Below the pieces are notes generated by a model. It ran no database searches, had not been told where the DNA came from, and worked only from the letters and a program-made list of their open reading frames with translations. Positions 1-12,645 of a stretch of 64,000 nt of DNA are shown here, piece after piece. The DNA is from Armigeres subalbatus (Eukaryota; Arthropoda; Insecta; Diptera; Culicidae): contig NC_085141.1 of the NCBI RefSeq assembly GCF_024139115.2, positions 177,084,994-177,148,993 on the forward strand, given 5' to 3'. A program made the translations under genes and the position numbers. Position 1 is the first letter of the stretch, and every line of letters begins with the position of its first letter.

Positions 1-2395
1 ATATGTTAAAGCGACGTATGTAACAGTGAGACTTCAAAAATTGATTTTTGACATACGTCGATTCGTAAAAAGATTGAATTAAAGAATTTTAAGATCTGAA
101 ATCAGTAAAATCGATGCGTATTATATAAAGCCGCATGTGATTGTCACGTTGTATTAAAAACCTCGTTTTGTTTACTTTTGTTACATACGTCGTTATGAAA
201 AATTTTGCTTGAAATGATAATTATACTGAATAGAACATAACTGTGATCTGTTGTGATGCTTTTTGACACTTCATGAAAGTCAAAGGGCACTAGAGTGCCT
301 CCATTAAATGATTTTTATGTTTTTATGTTTTCTTTACTTGAATTTTTTGAGATCTAATATCTCATCTTCATTTGTGTCTAACACTACTTTCTATTTCAGG
401 TTTATAGTAAGATGATGAACCTTGGCGATAATGTAGAGAAATTATCTTTGTAATATTCATCAAACCTGGAATCCCCTAGCCAAGGTCACGGGGGTTGACG
501 GTACTGAAGATAATATTCATCTGTGCATAATATCACATTTGGAGCACTTCAGTGCGCCTCTAACGATTCACAGTGGATCGGCTGCTTTGCAGACTGAGCC
601 CCTGATCGTATGTCCCGGCATACTTATCAGGTATAGCTCTTTACATGGAGGATCCGCTAGGGCTCATTAGCACTCTCCAAGGGGTCGGGAAATTAATCAA
701 TTTCTCGTCAACTGGAAATAGCGAAGCCAACGCGTGGCCATAGGTAGGATAGGATAGGTTGTAATATAGATTGAAATTGAGAAGTCTACTTTGTATTTTA
801 GAGACATTCAATTTTCAAAATGTTTTCAATTGGGAGTGGAAAACTGTTTAGACTTATCAGGATTTACATCAGGTTGAAAAATTCAAAATAGTAATGTCAT
901 AGCAAACCAGAAATCAACCAAGAAAAACGTAGGATTAAAAAATAGATTGATCACAAAATGAAATAATAGTATTGAACATTTTAGATTCAGTAATTAAACA
1001 GATTTTTTTTTTAATTTTTGTTTCAGAAATGGTTTAGAGCAGCCAAGGTAGAAGTTTACTGTACTATTGGATAGAAAAATATTAAATTGAAAATCTGAGA
1101 TAGAAGAGAGACAGAAGAAGGTTGAGGTTGGTTGAGGTTGAAAATCTGAGATAGAAGAGAGACAGAAGAAGGTGAGGTTGGAGGTCAGGTTGAGATTATA
1201 AAAGAGAAAAAGAGATTGATAAAAGGAGAAATCAGATATTGATAGATAGAAGAAGGACATAGGATTTGTAAGGCAATACTCAACAATTCTTTTGTAGTTT
1301 TATACATACTGTATCTAACAATGACTAAAACACTAATAAGACAAAGTTATAAAAGACCTTTATGTTGAAACATAACAGACAGACAACCGACAACAACACA
1401 ATGACAATAACAGATCTAAAGACAAGAAGTGTTTTACATTAATTATACAACTCACAATAATAGAAATGACTATCCAACGAGTACATATTTTTAATGATGT
1501 TATTCATATAAATCAATGCTTCATAATCGTAAAATTCATTCATTTAGCAAGGAAATAGACGCAATGAAGCATTACCATACCATTGATAACTGAATCTTGG
1601 ACCAGACTTTAAAGACTTGAATTTTGAAGAGCGGAATTGAACATGACCATTTGACTACTGAAATTTATGATATCAGACAGTACTGTAAAGGATATGACGC
1701 CATAATCTTGATCAACCGCCAAAATAATGGAAGCTCTCAGATTAATATGTCGATTTATTGCAATAGTACTTAAATTAATTTATTGTATATTTACGATACC
1801 ATTTAAATTATTCCATGTTGAAACAAAGTCCACTAGTATGATCCCATCACATTACATCAAAGTGTTATGGCTCAGCTGCGGCAGTGGTGGGCGCGGTGAC
1901 GCGTTTTGACAGAGAATACAGAATTACTGTCAAGATGCGCCGTTGCGTTAATCGCTGTAGAACGGCCTTTACTTGGAGATGGCATGAGTACCACCTGTTG
2001 TCAACATAGACTACTATTCGGTATTGAATGTCGGCTCCAAGAAAACATGTTAATTATTCGGAAAACATTCATGCGCGTGATGAGCTTTCATTATTATTGT
2101 TATTTGTTTTAAACTGACAGACTGCGGGAAGGGAAATGTATCGGTATGATCACAATACGAACCCAGACCGCAGTGACCTAGTGAGCAACATAGCTTGAGT
2201 CGTCTGCTAGTATTGTGTATCAAATGGAGAGCCCAGTCGAGATACCAGTCTATTAAGACTACAACTGGTCAACTCTCGAAAAAAAAAAAAAAAAAAATAT
2301 TCATCAAACCTGGAATCATATTGTGTTTCATTAACAATACATTTATGATTTCAGTAGAAGAGTCTACATTAACAAATAAATAAATTTTATAAATT
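1..2395. other. Intergenic, repeat-derived, no gene supported
   Basis: AT-rich DNA with short open frames only. A stretch of about 200 bases near 530-740 is less AT-rich and reads like the end of a dispersed retroelement, but no coding motif survives. Around 1080-1185 a 50-base segment beginning GAAAATCTGAGATAGAAG occurs twice in tandem. The phrase AATATTCATCAAACCTGGAA occurs near 452 and again near 2298, so both belong to one repeat family. Nothing here supports a host gene. Confidence 0.5.
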
Positions 2396-2416
2396 TCAAC
2401 TAAATAAATCATAATT

Positions 2417-2869
2417 AGCATTTAGCATTAGCATTAGCATTTAGCAGTTCGCACAAATTCGTAGGTGGTACAAGCCAAGACTATTGTATGAGAGTAGTAT
2501 CACTTTCAACCGTTACCACAGATATTGATTTGGGACTAATCACTATCTCTTAGATGGAAGCAATGCACTCTCCAATAGTCGAGATCTGTCCTGGCCACGT
2601 CCTTGCGAATGCTGAGGAAGGGGAAGGATGGTTTGTTGGACACCTACTTAAGAAAGATGCAGAGAACTCTACGACCTCTCATAGGTGCCACGGGAGGTTT
2701 TGGGATTTTGTGGAAGGTTATAACAGTAGGAATCGTTTTGGTATAAACGTGAAACACAGAAAGAACTAAGATAGAAATACAAAGTAGGAAAGGGACGAGC
2801 CTGGAATTGAACCCACGACCTCCTGCTTATAAGGCAGAAGCGATAGCCACTAGACCACCGAGCTCGTCT
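2417..2869 (-). mobile_element. tRNA-derived SINE, family A, with 21-bp target duplication
   Basis: A 453-bp element flanked by identical 21-base repeats (2396-2416 and 2870-2890, TCAACTAAATAAATCATAAT plus T). Read on the minus strand it starts with a tRNA-like head: an A-box-like GGTCTAGTGGCTA and a B-box-like GGGTTCAATTCC. It ends in a short tail built from TAATGC-type repeats at the plus-strand left edge. A second copy lies at 61411-61852 with its own 21-bp duplication. Long target duplications and the simple-repeat tail indicate LINE-driven target-primed insertion. Confidence 0.85.
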
Positions 2870-2890
2870 TCAACTAAATAAATCATAATT

Positions 2891-5190
2891 GTTGATATAT
2901 TTGCAATAGTAGTGATTCTTGTATTTAGGCTATATAAATAACATTTTTTCACGAATTATTTATCAAACATGGATTATTTAAAACACTGACACGCTTGGCA
3001 CTTTGGGTTCCTGATTTAGTATTACCACGTATCACTGTAATAACCTTAGAATGAGTTCGAATTGGTATCATTTGTTTATATACGCTTAATAGAAATTATT
3101 TGTGTTTGGAAAAATAGAGAAATGCATTCAATGTCGGTAAATTTTCACTTGCCCCACCCATTGTAAAAAACAGACAAAGCAATAAAATATTTTTTTCAAA
3201 ATGTTTGATGTTCATATCAATATTTTCGTGGCTGGAATTCAAAACTACAAAGAAAACCAACTTATCAATGCACTAATTGAATGTGTTATGGAAACCAACA
3301 TAAAAAATATTTGTATTTATTGACACGCAAAACAACTTGTGCAAAAGATAAACTTGAAAGGTTAATAAACTTTTACTCTCGCATGTTGAAATGGTTCATT
3401 ATTTCATGTTTCACTTATTCAACGCATTGATTTGAATGGCCTTGTATGATTGTGAAGTGAAATTGAATAATTCTGTGCTTCATCAGTGAAATACTTGCGT
3501 TTTTTTCACTTACCCCATTTACCCACTTACCCCACTGTACCTTAATCATAATGTTCAAAATTGAGTTGCAGCCATTCATAGTTTCCAAATAAACATAAAT
3601 CCTTGGAAATATTTCTGATAGAATTACCGGAAGAATCTGTACTAATTCATTTGAGGATTTTTTGGAAGAACTCTTGGAATATTTTTTTTCAGGGAAGGGT
3701 AGTGGTAGTCCCGTAATTCTGAGTAGACACCTTTACGTGGTACATTACGGAATAAGATTTACCACACTGTGTTATACTGTCCCACTCGCATATCAGTCCC
3801 ATACCGTTTTCTCGCATACTGAAATAATAGCCATTGAAGTTCCGAATCGCATCTTCCATGTGAAACTTAAAAAAATCTAATTAATTGGAACATCATCGTA
3901 TCTTGCTGAAATTTTGCTGAGTTGATCATCAAGCGATTTAGTTTGATCGCAACATTATTCAGTTGTGTGCAATCAGGTCATGTCAATTTTTAGTGGGGTT
4001 GATATGCGGGTACTTTCAATATGGGACGCCCTTGCTTTGGTATTTTTTTCACTCATGGGCTTGCAAAATAGCAATTTTTATTATTAATAATTTATGGAAG
4101 TACATTTGAAATGAACCATATTTATTGGGTTAACTCAAAAGTGACGAAAAGTTAAATGGGACTGTTATGCGAGTGGGGGTAGTCTAGTTCTTACTATTCT
4201 TGTTAATACTTATAAGAGATAATCGGAAGAGTTTGGAATCAAATATAGTATATTAACAATATATATTTTTTTTTCCTGTTCGGGTGTTCCACTGCGACCA
4301 GTTATTAGATCTATTGTAGCGTTACCCGTATCCTTAGTGTTTAAGTGCATGTCGAATTACTCCATTACTATTGATAAGCAATGCAGTATCGGTTTCGATA
4401 CAGTTGTTGTTTTGTTTTCTCAAGAGCACCATGACAAGGTCCCGCTATTTAGACCCTTCACAGAGAGCAATTCCATTGTTATCAATAAGAAATCAATCCT
4501 GTCTTGAGAAAACAGAACAGTAATACTGTTTTGGCCATGCATCGGAGCCCTAGCCACATCCTTGTCTTGCTTCTAGAATATCACCAGTAAAGCTACAAAC
4601 CCGGGATTTAGCTCTGTCTACAAGACCATTTCAAGCAAGAGAATTTGTTCAGTAATAAGAACTTCCGTGTGTTCCTCTCACTACCATTGTTCACCAGTTC
4701 AAGAAGAGTTAGTACGTATTTAAACCCCTAACTCGATTTTTCCAGCAGTCAGTTCAGCCTAGGGACGGGTACCGAGGTTTTTTTTAACTAATTGCTTGAA
4801 AAGTTGTTTCCGCTGCATACAGTTTAGCCTCAAACGAGAGGAATTCGAGTCTTTCCACTGTCTGCAAGGTAACATTAATTATGTTTTATTTCTGAGACTG
4901 CTGTTGGTAGCGGGGACTAAATACGATGAATCCTTAATTACCACAACTCATTGCCCTAGCTAGAAAATGGATTAAGCTAGGGCTCTGTTTGGTAGATCTT
5001 ACACCGCAACACACTACGTCAAAGTGATCTACCGTGTTACGGGACATATTAACAATATAGTCCACTCTGGCTGATTTGAAGAGAACGCAGTAGCGCCGCG
5101 GTATCACAAAAGGCAAGCAATGTTGCAGTGAAGACACAATTCGAGGGGTGCTCAAACGTATGCTCCAATATGCAGTGTAACATGCCGAAA
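2891..5190. other. Intergenic, degenerate repeats
   Basis: No gene supported. Near 3140-3540 are several ACTTACCCCA-type blocks ending CCCACTGTACCTT; these resemble the ends of the TA-flanked element at 62697-63962, so this is probably a truncated relative. Around 3772 and 4154 a GTCCCACTCGCATA-type block occurs in opposite orientations, suggesting another decayed inverted-repeat element. The 4900-5150 segment shares a TAGATCTTAC-beginning block with 12930-12985. Confidence 0.45.
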
Positions 5191-5330
5191 TCTATATATT
5201 AAAAATGAGTTGAGATCTCCTTCCTGACGATTTAACTCGCGAACGGGTTGACCGGTTTGCAAGATTTCTTCCCTAATCGATTCGTTTTGGGATCCGCAAG
5301 GTTTGTATTGACATGTATTGTTCTACTAGT
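5191..5330 (+). mobile_element. Helitron-like 5' end fragment
   Basis: The sequence TCTATATATTAAAAATGAG after an A, followed by text on unused loci (AACTCGCGAACGGGTTGACC), resembles the 5' ends of insect Helitrons, which start with TC at an A/T target. Only the end is present; no Rep/helicase coding is visible and the right limit is arbitrary. Confidence 0.4.
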
Positions 5331-5610
5331 CTCCGAAAGGTCAAGGGGGGGGGGATAATAAAAAATAAATATTAAAATGAAAAAAATAAAAAAAACTCCT
5401 CGGATTTGTTAAAGAGTGTTTTGAAAATCCTCAAAATTATCCGAATTTTATTTTGTTGCCCCCTCAAAATATCATTTTTTGGCAAAAAAAATCCGAGGGG
5501 GAGGATACAAAATGGATTTTAAATATTTGTATCGGCCTAATATGCTAAAAATAATCCCGTGAACACATTTTGAAATCTGAGTTTGAGAATAAAATAAAAT
5601 TATCGCTCCC
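5310..5610 (+). repeat. Dispersed repeat, copy 1 of 3 in window
   Basis: A segment with CCGAAAGGTCAAGG, then TCGGATTTGTTAAAGA, TCCTCAAAATTATCCG and AAATATTTGTATCGGCC. The same order of blocks recurs inverted at 57690-57990, and the inner part recurs inside the hAT-type MITE at 53405-53620. No coding potential. It is probably a non-autonomous DNA element or an LTR or UTR fragment. Confidence 0.6.
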
Positions 5611-5795
5611 CTTACTATTTTTTTTTGCGTGGAGTAATGCATTATGCACTGACCCAGCACACGCGTAGTAGTTGCCAAGCTACTACATGGCAGTCTACTG
5701 GAGTGTGGGACTCTCACCCACTAAATCCTCCTTGAGCATTACTTCTGGAGGATAGGTTGTACTAAATGTACTCATTCACGCAGCCACTCACACCA

Positions 5796-6410
5796 AGCGG
5801 GCTTGGTAGTCATATGGCTACTGCTTCTGCCTCATACGCAGGAGGTCGTGGGTTCAATCCCAGGTCCGTTCCATTCTCCTACTTTGTATCTTTCTCTATA
5901 TTTCTCATGTTCTAGCAATCGCTAGAACTGGAAATGCACTTTCATACCGTTTCCATCTGAATTCCTATACCTTCAACTTGAATATTCTAACAGTAATCTG
6001 CTAGAATTGGAAATGAACTATAAAGCGCGTTTCCAACCATCCAATTAGAAAATTCCATCAGTTGCTTTCTCCTATCTATCACATTGGCAGCTCGTTAACC
6101 AAGACGGACCTCTGCCTCTCGAACCTAACCCAAAAATTCCAACAAATTCCGCATGAACTCGCGGCAAGTGCAGAGGTATATTCGGCTTGCAGTGGGCGAG
6201 TGGTTGCATCATCATTTCCTCCCCTTCCACTACATTGACTTGCATTCTGACGTGGCAGGCGCCAGTATGACCTTACAAATGAGATCACCAGTACTTGTAC
6301 ATTGAAGATGTGAGCTAGTCCAAGCAAACATCTGTTGGTTCCCTGTGCAAGAACAGCTGATCTGGTCATAATGGAGTAGCAACTACGAGCAGTCAATCAA
6401 GCTCAAGCTT
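5796..6410 (+). mobile_element. tRNA-derived SINE, family B, with 22-bp target duplication
   Basis: A 615-bp element between perfect 22-base repeats (5774-5795 and 6411-6432, beginning ATTCACGCAGCCACTCACAC). The head contains a tRNA-like A box (TGGTAGTCATATGGCTACTG) and a B box (GGGTTCAATCCC). The body has CTAGCAATCGCTAGAACTGG and a 3' half that recurs in the minus-strand copies at 16679-17258 and 27558-28175. The open frame across the 3' half has no recognisable protein. Confidence 0.85.
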
Positions 6411-6432
6411 ATTCACGCAGCCACTCACACCA

Positions 6433-9400
6433 TTTGAGATTTACTTGGATGCTCATTCTAACACTCCAGTGGCATGCCTCGAGGAGTTAATAGCTGTAAC
6501 TGACTGGGTTAACAGATACTACGCTAAGACACTCCTACCTCAGCATGTGAGTCTATGCACAAACTTCAGCCATGCCACGGGCAGTGTTGGTAAAATCACT
6601 CATAAATCTCAATCAACGAGCGCTCCCGTGCGAACGAAATCGTCTGCGATTTTAAAGGAATGCATCACGCTTGAATTTTTCATGCTAAAACGCATCATTT
6701 CACTCATTTGCCAAAAAATCATTTTGGTTTAGAAACGCATTTGAAATCAATTTGGGGGCAATTTATTGCTTATACATAAAAGAGTGTCTAATATTTTATG
6801 CGACAAACAATTCACTGTTTTTAACGTGTTCTAATTTTAGGTACTTTTTTTCTCTTGCATCTCCCTCCCTCTTCCCTTTGTTGTCATAAAATGAAGAGCA
6901 AAACCACTCAACAAGGGCATTAAAGTGTGGGAACCCAACGTTGAGTAATCTCATGTTTACAAAAGTTGAGTGAAATTTACATAACTTGTGGTTAGTTTCT
7001 ATTTAAAATTAAGTATATTTTACTTAATTTTAGGTGAATTTTACTTAATTTCAAGAAAATATTACTTAATTTTGGGTTCCCACACTGAACCCTCGATTTG
7101 AGTGAAAAGTACCTAATATTAGGTACTTTTTTCTAACCGTGAAGGAGAACAAAAGAAAACCTACGATGATTCAAATGGATGATTCAACTCATCCATGAGT
7201 TTTTAGATGCTGAGTTGGGTGCGTTTCAACTCACGCTTGATTTGAATCACCTATGAGTTTTGAGATTTTCAGTTTTTACCAACACTGGCCACGGGATGAT
7301 CAAAGCGTTTACAAGCTACGACATTCCTCCCTCAGTACAGGCCGATCACACACTCTTCTGCCGAAACAGACCACGCGCTACCCTACCGAAGTAGGTGCAC
7401 CCCCCGTGCACCACTTGTGCCTCACTAGGGGTGTGTAGATTCAATCCTCTACCACTCTACCGCCGAAGCAGCTTCTCCAAATGTCACTCGCCCCATGTGA
7501 GTCTTATTTGGGTGCTCACCCTGACACTCCACTGACATGCCTCGAGGTGTCAATAGCGGTATGTAGGGATAAAATATACATCTTCATATACCTATTGCAT
7601 TTCCAACATGAATTATTCCACCAGTCGGCTTGCTTACATTTGGTTTTGTCGCCAAACAGCATAAACCGACGATGGATGTCCGCAATATATTATTTAAACC
7701 ACCAAAAGTCTCGAACGAAATGGACAACCTTATGATTTTGCAGCTCACTTGGGAAGAGTAATTGTTGATTTCGAACATACGAAAGCTGTTTATAGGGTAA
7801 ATCACTACTTGGGCCTATGGACCCCATTCCCGGCTCACTGCACAGAAAGCTAATGATTTATACTGTTTAGTAGCCGTAGGTTTATGATTGATCATTTTAA
7901 AAAAGTCTCCTATTTATCTCGCACAATACTCAATACTTTTCAACCATTTATTTCACTCCTAATCGATCCAATTATAGAAAATAAAAATGTAGATTTCAAA
8001 CTTTTGCTCTTCGTTGCAACACCACTGAGCCGGAGTGATTCTTTCCACTTTTACAAAACGGTATCATCAAATAAACATCTAAATGAAAATCGTCACAGTG
8101 CTCGATACAACCATTGCTTCAGGCTGTTTATCACAACACAATAATGCTAAACTCGAGCACTTCAATCTTTTGTAATTGTTCGTATCACTAGATTTTATAT
8201 AAACATATTGGAATACATTTAAAAATGTATCCTCAAACCGAACAAAAAATCACCTCAGCCCAAGAACTTCTAGCTGTACAGTGCTGCCAAAAGGCCATAA
8301 GTCTTATTTTAGTATGAAGATAATTCTTCATCGTCAATAGGAAAACTGTCTAATACGTTGACGCTATCATGTTATTTATAATTCTCTCGATTTCAAAAGG
8401 TGGAAAAGATATTGTTTTTAAGTGTTTGGGAGAAATTTGGATGAGTAAATATTTCTTCTCAACCAAATAAAAATGATTATGAATAATACCATCTGGCATC
8501 TTGTTGTCGTGGAACGTGCATATTTTTGTTTACGTCGCATTTTCTACCGTCCCGAGAGAGAGAATGAGAGTAAGATGTTGAGAGATTGAGTAAAATATTG
8601 CGTATGCCGAGGAGATTTGGGGTATGCCGGATAAGCAATCGCCTATGACTGAAATGAGTGCTGCACCACGTTAATTTAAATCAAATAAAAGCTTTTTCAA
8701 GCGGTGTTTAGCAAGAATAACTATTTTTGAAGCAGAGGTGAACCCCATCGCAATATTACACGGCCCACAAAATTCAGAAAAGTTGCCCCTAGTCATAAAT
8801 ATCAATTAAATAATGCAGTCGTGCGCATGTTAGGCCGGGAATGGGGTGAGAAACCCTATTACACCGACAAACCGATGGGCCTCTCTGATTTCAAAATTGG
8901 CAAAAAATAATACAATCGTTTTACTCCGAGTGTAGTAACTCGTTCTGTCATTACTGACATTAAAGTTCATTTGATAGAAAAAGTCAAGAAGGAGAAAAAG
9001 CAAAATGCGCGCAATTCACCAGCTGTTCGACGTCAACATTATATGCACGTTACAAACAATCTACACAGCGATGTAGATAAAAATAATTAAAAATTAAAAA
9101 TCTTTTTTGATGCTTAAATCGACATTGAAGATTTTATGATCATTACACACATTTTCGAAAGTCGAATGTTTTTCATTTGGCGAACGAATCCTATCATAAA
9201 ATTCTATATATTTATAATATTGAATATTGATTATTATGTGGGAGCTGATGAAATAAATTAAAGAGTGCATGACCAAGTTTGCCCGCACACTTGTGAGAGC
9301 TGTTGTGTAAACCATCGCACAGATGGAGCTAGGTAATGAAAGGAGAGTAATTGCCAAGAATTTTGAAGAACTGTATATGAGAAGGCACGTCGGTTTGTCG

Positions 9401-9480
9401 GTGCCTATTAGGTCTTTTTGCTTGCGTTGAATAAAGGCAGCATGCAAACAAATAGAGAAAATCAAAACATCTTATTGAGC
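6433..9480. other. Intergenic, repeat-derived, no gene supported
   Basis: A block at about 6433-6500 (GCATGCCTCGAGG region) recurs, diverged, at 7485-7560, so both flank or belong to one older repeat. Around 6985-7090 TACTTAATTTT is iterated several times and AGGTACTTTTT occurs at 6838 and 7120. Near 7820 and 8835 a CCCCATTCCCGGC block occurs in opposite orientations about 1 kb apart, a possible decayed terminal inverted repeat pair. Open frames here are short and match nothing I recognise. Confidence 0.45.
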
Positions 9481-9483
9481 GTG

Positions 9484-9775
9484 GATTCTATTTGGTTGCA
9501 TGCTGGGACGGGACTTGCAAAGAGGAAAAAATGTAACTTCAACTGCTTGGTATCCCAAATAAAATATTCCGCATGATTTTTGTTTTACGAAGACTTTTTC
9601 ACTTTACCAAGTATTCCAAATCATCCGTTTGTCTTATTAATAAGCAGTTATAAACGTGTTTTGTTCCCGGTATAAAAATCGTTATGAAAATGAATTACTA
9701 ATTCGTGAATTGGATACACTTTTATTGTGCTCAGAAGAGTCCCTCCGGGGCTTAGGTGAAACAGTCGAGGAAACA
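9484..9775 (+). repeat. Dispersed repeat shared with 39252-39595
   Basis: Starts GGGACGGGACTTGCAAAGAG and runs through TTCGTGAATTGGATACACTT to GAAACAGTTGAAACTCGA, almost colinear with the core of the inverted-repeat element at 39119-39851. This copy lacks the terminal inverted repeats, so it is an internal fragment or a derivative. The overlapping short open frames are not host genes. Confidence 0.65.
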
Positions 9776-11030
9776 GTTGAAACTCGATTTCCCAAATGCT
9801 TACCATATTTGCAAGTGAAGAAGTTAAGAAAAATGAAAACTGTATTAAAAACTGCAATTGCAAAAAGGCTACATGTTCTAGCCCTCATGTTGTGCCTACA
9901 AACAAATTGCATATGTTAATTATAGGCTGCCGCATAATTTTGAGATTTACTGCTTGTTGAAACCATTGGCAGTTGTGTTGCTCTCGCAGTGCGATACTCT
10001 CAAAGATTTTTTTTTTTCAAAATGTAAACAATGCTTTAGGTGGGGATGATGCATAACGCACTGCTGAAGAAAGCTAATAGCCAATTGTAAAACTTATTCT
10101 AGGCAATTCCTTGCTTGATACTTTGCATAAACAGTTAGAACTGGGCCACTACCTGATATTATTACACAATTATTCATAAATACAATTATTGGATGCTTGT
10201 TTTTAACTCTGCCTGCATTGAAGTTTCATGATTGGCACGTGCGTTTGACTCCACTCCTCTCTATATCGATCAGCTGTTGTTAATCGTCTCAAAACTCTCA
10301 CGTGTTTCAACTTCCCGAGTTGAAAGAATACTTTTTCGGTATCATATTACATATCAAAATACTTTTTGCAAGCAATAATAGATCTAAATATTAATACACT
10401 TAAATTTAATCATTTATTTGCGAAATTATGAAGAAAATGGTGTATTGAACCATGAAAGGTTGATATGAGGTGAACCGGCCCAGGGCCGAAAACCTCTTTA
10501 ATAAAGATAATAATAATGAAAGGTTGATGCTTGAATCGCTTGTGCTTGAATCGTGTTTGTGGAAGCCGTAAGGTAGGCAATTATTTTTGATATGTTCTGC
10601 GAATGAAAACGATTATATCGTGATTCGAGAAAAGCATCATGAGGGCCCATTCACAAACTACATGACGTTTCAGGTTGTGGGAGGGTACTTGTCTGAGCGT
10701 TAAGGACTTTATACATTTCAGAACCCTACCGTACATGAAGCATTACTAGCTGCTTGGTGTGGGTTGACAATGGTCAAGTTTAGCGTTATGCAATTTGCGA
10801 ATGAAACATAACCGCTGAGTGGATTAACCTGTTTTTACAAAAATTCTCAGCTACCTAATTGCAAGCATCGGATATTCTATCCGCAGCTTTCGGTTATTTT
10901 CTCCAGTACGGGTTATTGGTAAGAATGTTTTGATTTTAGAGTTTTACCTATACTAACGTAGTGCTTCAAATTGAAATCGCATGCCAACATTTCGGTTACG
11001 GGTACCCCCAGTATTGTTCAAAAAAAAATT
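9776..11030. other. Intergenic, little recognisable
   Basis: AT-rich. Apart from a 51-bp LINE 3'-end insertion at 10465-10515 I see no structured element and no credible coding exon. Confidence 0.45.
10465..10515 (+). mobile_element. Extremely 5'-truncated retroelement insertion with 13-bp target duplication
   Basis: Fifty-one bases ending CCTCTTTAATAAAGATAATA are flanked by perfect 13-base direct repeats ATGAAAGGTTGAT (10452-10464 and 10516-10528). The AATAAAG plus TAA-repeat end looks like a LINE 3' terminus. This is what target-primed reverse transcription leaves when it aborts almost at once. Confidence 0.7.
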
Positions 11031-11039
11031 TGGTTAATT

Positions 11040-11305
11040 ATGTCGCTATACTAATGGAAATTTGTATACATGAAAATGAATTTCTGTTTGTCTGAACCTT
11101 ATAGACTCGGAAAGTACAGAATCGATCGGCGTGAAAATTTGTATGCAGAGGTTTTTGGGGCCGGGGAAGGTTCTTAAGATGGCTCGAGACCCCTCCCCGC
11201 TTTGGAAAGCTCCCATACAAATGAAACTGAAATTTCTGCATAATTCGAGAACTAATCAGAGAATAAATCCATTTTGGGCGAAACGAAGTTCGTCGGGTCT
11301 GCTAG
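11040..11305 (+). mobile_element. Helitron-like 3' end fragment
   Basis: Contains GAATTTCTGTTTGTCTGAAC and GATCGGCGTGAAAATTTGTA and ends GTCGGGTCTGCTAG followed by T. Helitron 3' ends finish CTRR before a host T with a short GC-rich hairpin just inside; here CTAG|T fits. The left boundary is uncertain and no Rep/helicase is present. The two short open frames are repeat-derived. Confidence 0.5.
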
Positions 11306-12028
11306 TTGTGAAATAAAAATGATAGCTCCATTCATCTGATGTGCGAATGCGAAACCAGGTATGCTCATTCAGAAAACTCTTTTTTTTGGCAAAAGAAAAA
11401 ACTCAATAAAAGCCAGCCTGTATAAGTCAACGAAACATGGCTGCTAAAAAACCAAATCAATATGATTTTTCACGCAAGAGAATTGCTTTTAATAGTTTAA
11501 GAAGTGTATAAATCTAGCTTAATGAAGCAGTCATATGTTTGATACACTTTTTTACAGAAGCAGTGGTTAATATCTCCCTACAAATCGACGTATTATCGTG
11601 GAAATATTGATTAATATGCGTGATGAGCTAATGTTACATCCAGGACCACCATTACCGCCGGTTAACCTAACATTTAAAATTCAAAGTTTCTAATTGAATT
11701 TAAAGGATAAAAACTCTTTAATGTTTATTAATCAGTCGCATTCAGACTGAATTATTTCATTTTAGTACACGGTGTGTGGTATCTAATTAAGGAAGATAAT
11801 TGGGGTACTTTCCATTGCTTTTGTTTTTGGTGGGATGAATATCGGAGCCATGAGATGAATTCGGAGCAGTTCTCCAAGATCTTTTTATCCAAATTCAGTT
11901 TGTTTTGTCACTTTATCATCTTGGTATTAATTTCTAGTGGTAGTGACATATATCATGGATTTGTGTTATGAGGCAAGATCAGAATCGAATATCGAAATAT
12001 TTATTCTTTGAAATGAATATATTCATCT
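11306..12028. other. Intergenic, nothing recognised
   Basis: AT-rich sequence without a supported gene. The open frame at 11774-11971 has no family signature. Confidence 0.4.
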
Positions 12029-12032
12029 TTAA

Positions 12033-12296
12033 GGTGGTAATACAACAAGGCCACAAATCGGCCATCTTGGAAAGCACGTGCTTTTTTCAATCGATTTTAA
12101 AGAGCACGGATTGAGAGAACCATTAGGCACATAGTGGTGATACAATCATAGAATCATTTGCTTACTTATGCTATACAATCGACTTCAGTTTCAGCACTGT
12201 ATGAAAAATATTATATCGTATTTTACCTATAGAAGATGGTAGTGGAAAATATGTGGTGAATTTAAAATTCACCACGGGACTGATTGTATAATCACC
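12033..12296. mobile_element. Small TTAA-flanked inverted-repeat element
   Basis: A 264-bp segment between TTAA at 12029-12032 and TTAA at 12297-12300. Its ends form an imperfect inverted repeat: GGTGGTAATACAA on the left and GGTGATTATACAA on the right read in reverse. TTAA duplication is typical of piggyBac-type transposition, but the termini do not match classical piggyBac ends, so the superfamily is open. Confidence 0.5.
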
Positions 12297-12466
12297 TTAA
12301 GTTATTCTTCTAATGTTCAAGTCGTCTTTATACGAAGGTACTTCTACAATCAACAAAAAATGGTAACTTTTCGATACTTCGTAATTTAGTTTATGATATA
12401 TTACTGTATTACAGTTTAGTATTTTTCCACAACTAACCTAATAAAATCGTAGATTGTACACTAGTG

Positions 12467-12636
12467 GGTATACCCCACTAAAGACGTTAGACATAAGTAC
12501 ATTAGGCATAATGGATGTTAGGCATAAAATGACCCGAAGAACAGCTTATGACATAAAGAAGGTAGAATTATGCCAAACGTCCATTATGCCTATCGTACTT
12601 ATGTCTACCGTCCTTACGCCTAACGTCGCGGACCCG
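12467..12636. mobile_element. Mini foldback element of TTAGGCATAA units
   Basis: 170 bp flanked by ACACTAGTG on both sides (12458-12466 and 12637-12645). The left half repeats variants of GTTAGGCATAA / TTAGACATAAGTAC; the right half carries the same unit inverted (TTATGCC, GTACTTATGTCTA). The duplication is 8-9 bp, depending on where the ends are set. The architecture matches foldback elements, whose arms are tandem short repeats. Confidence 0.6.
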
Positions 12637-12645
12637 ACACTAGTG

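Noticed and set aside
994..1260. 88-codon Phe/Ser-rich minus-strand frame
   Set aside because: It comes from a 50-base tandem duplication of purine-rich sequence, with no protein features.
5796..5880. Possible tRNA genes at SINE heads (also 2780-2869, 13080-13145, 24600-24690, 61770-61852)
   Set aside because: A and B boxes are present but no clean cloverleaf is seen, and the sequences are heads of SINEs with target duplications.
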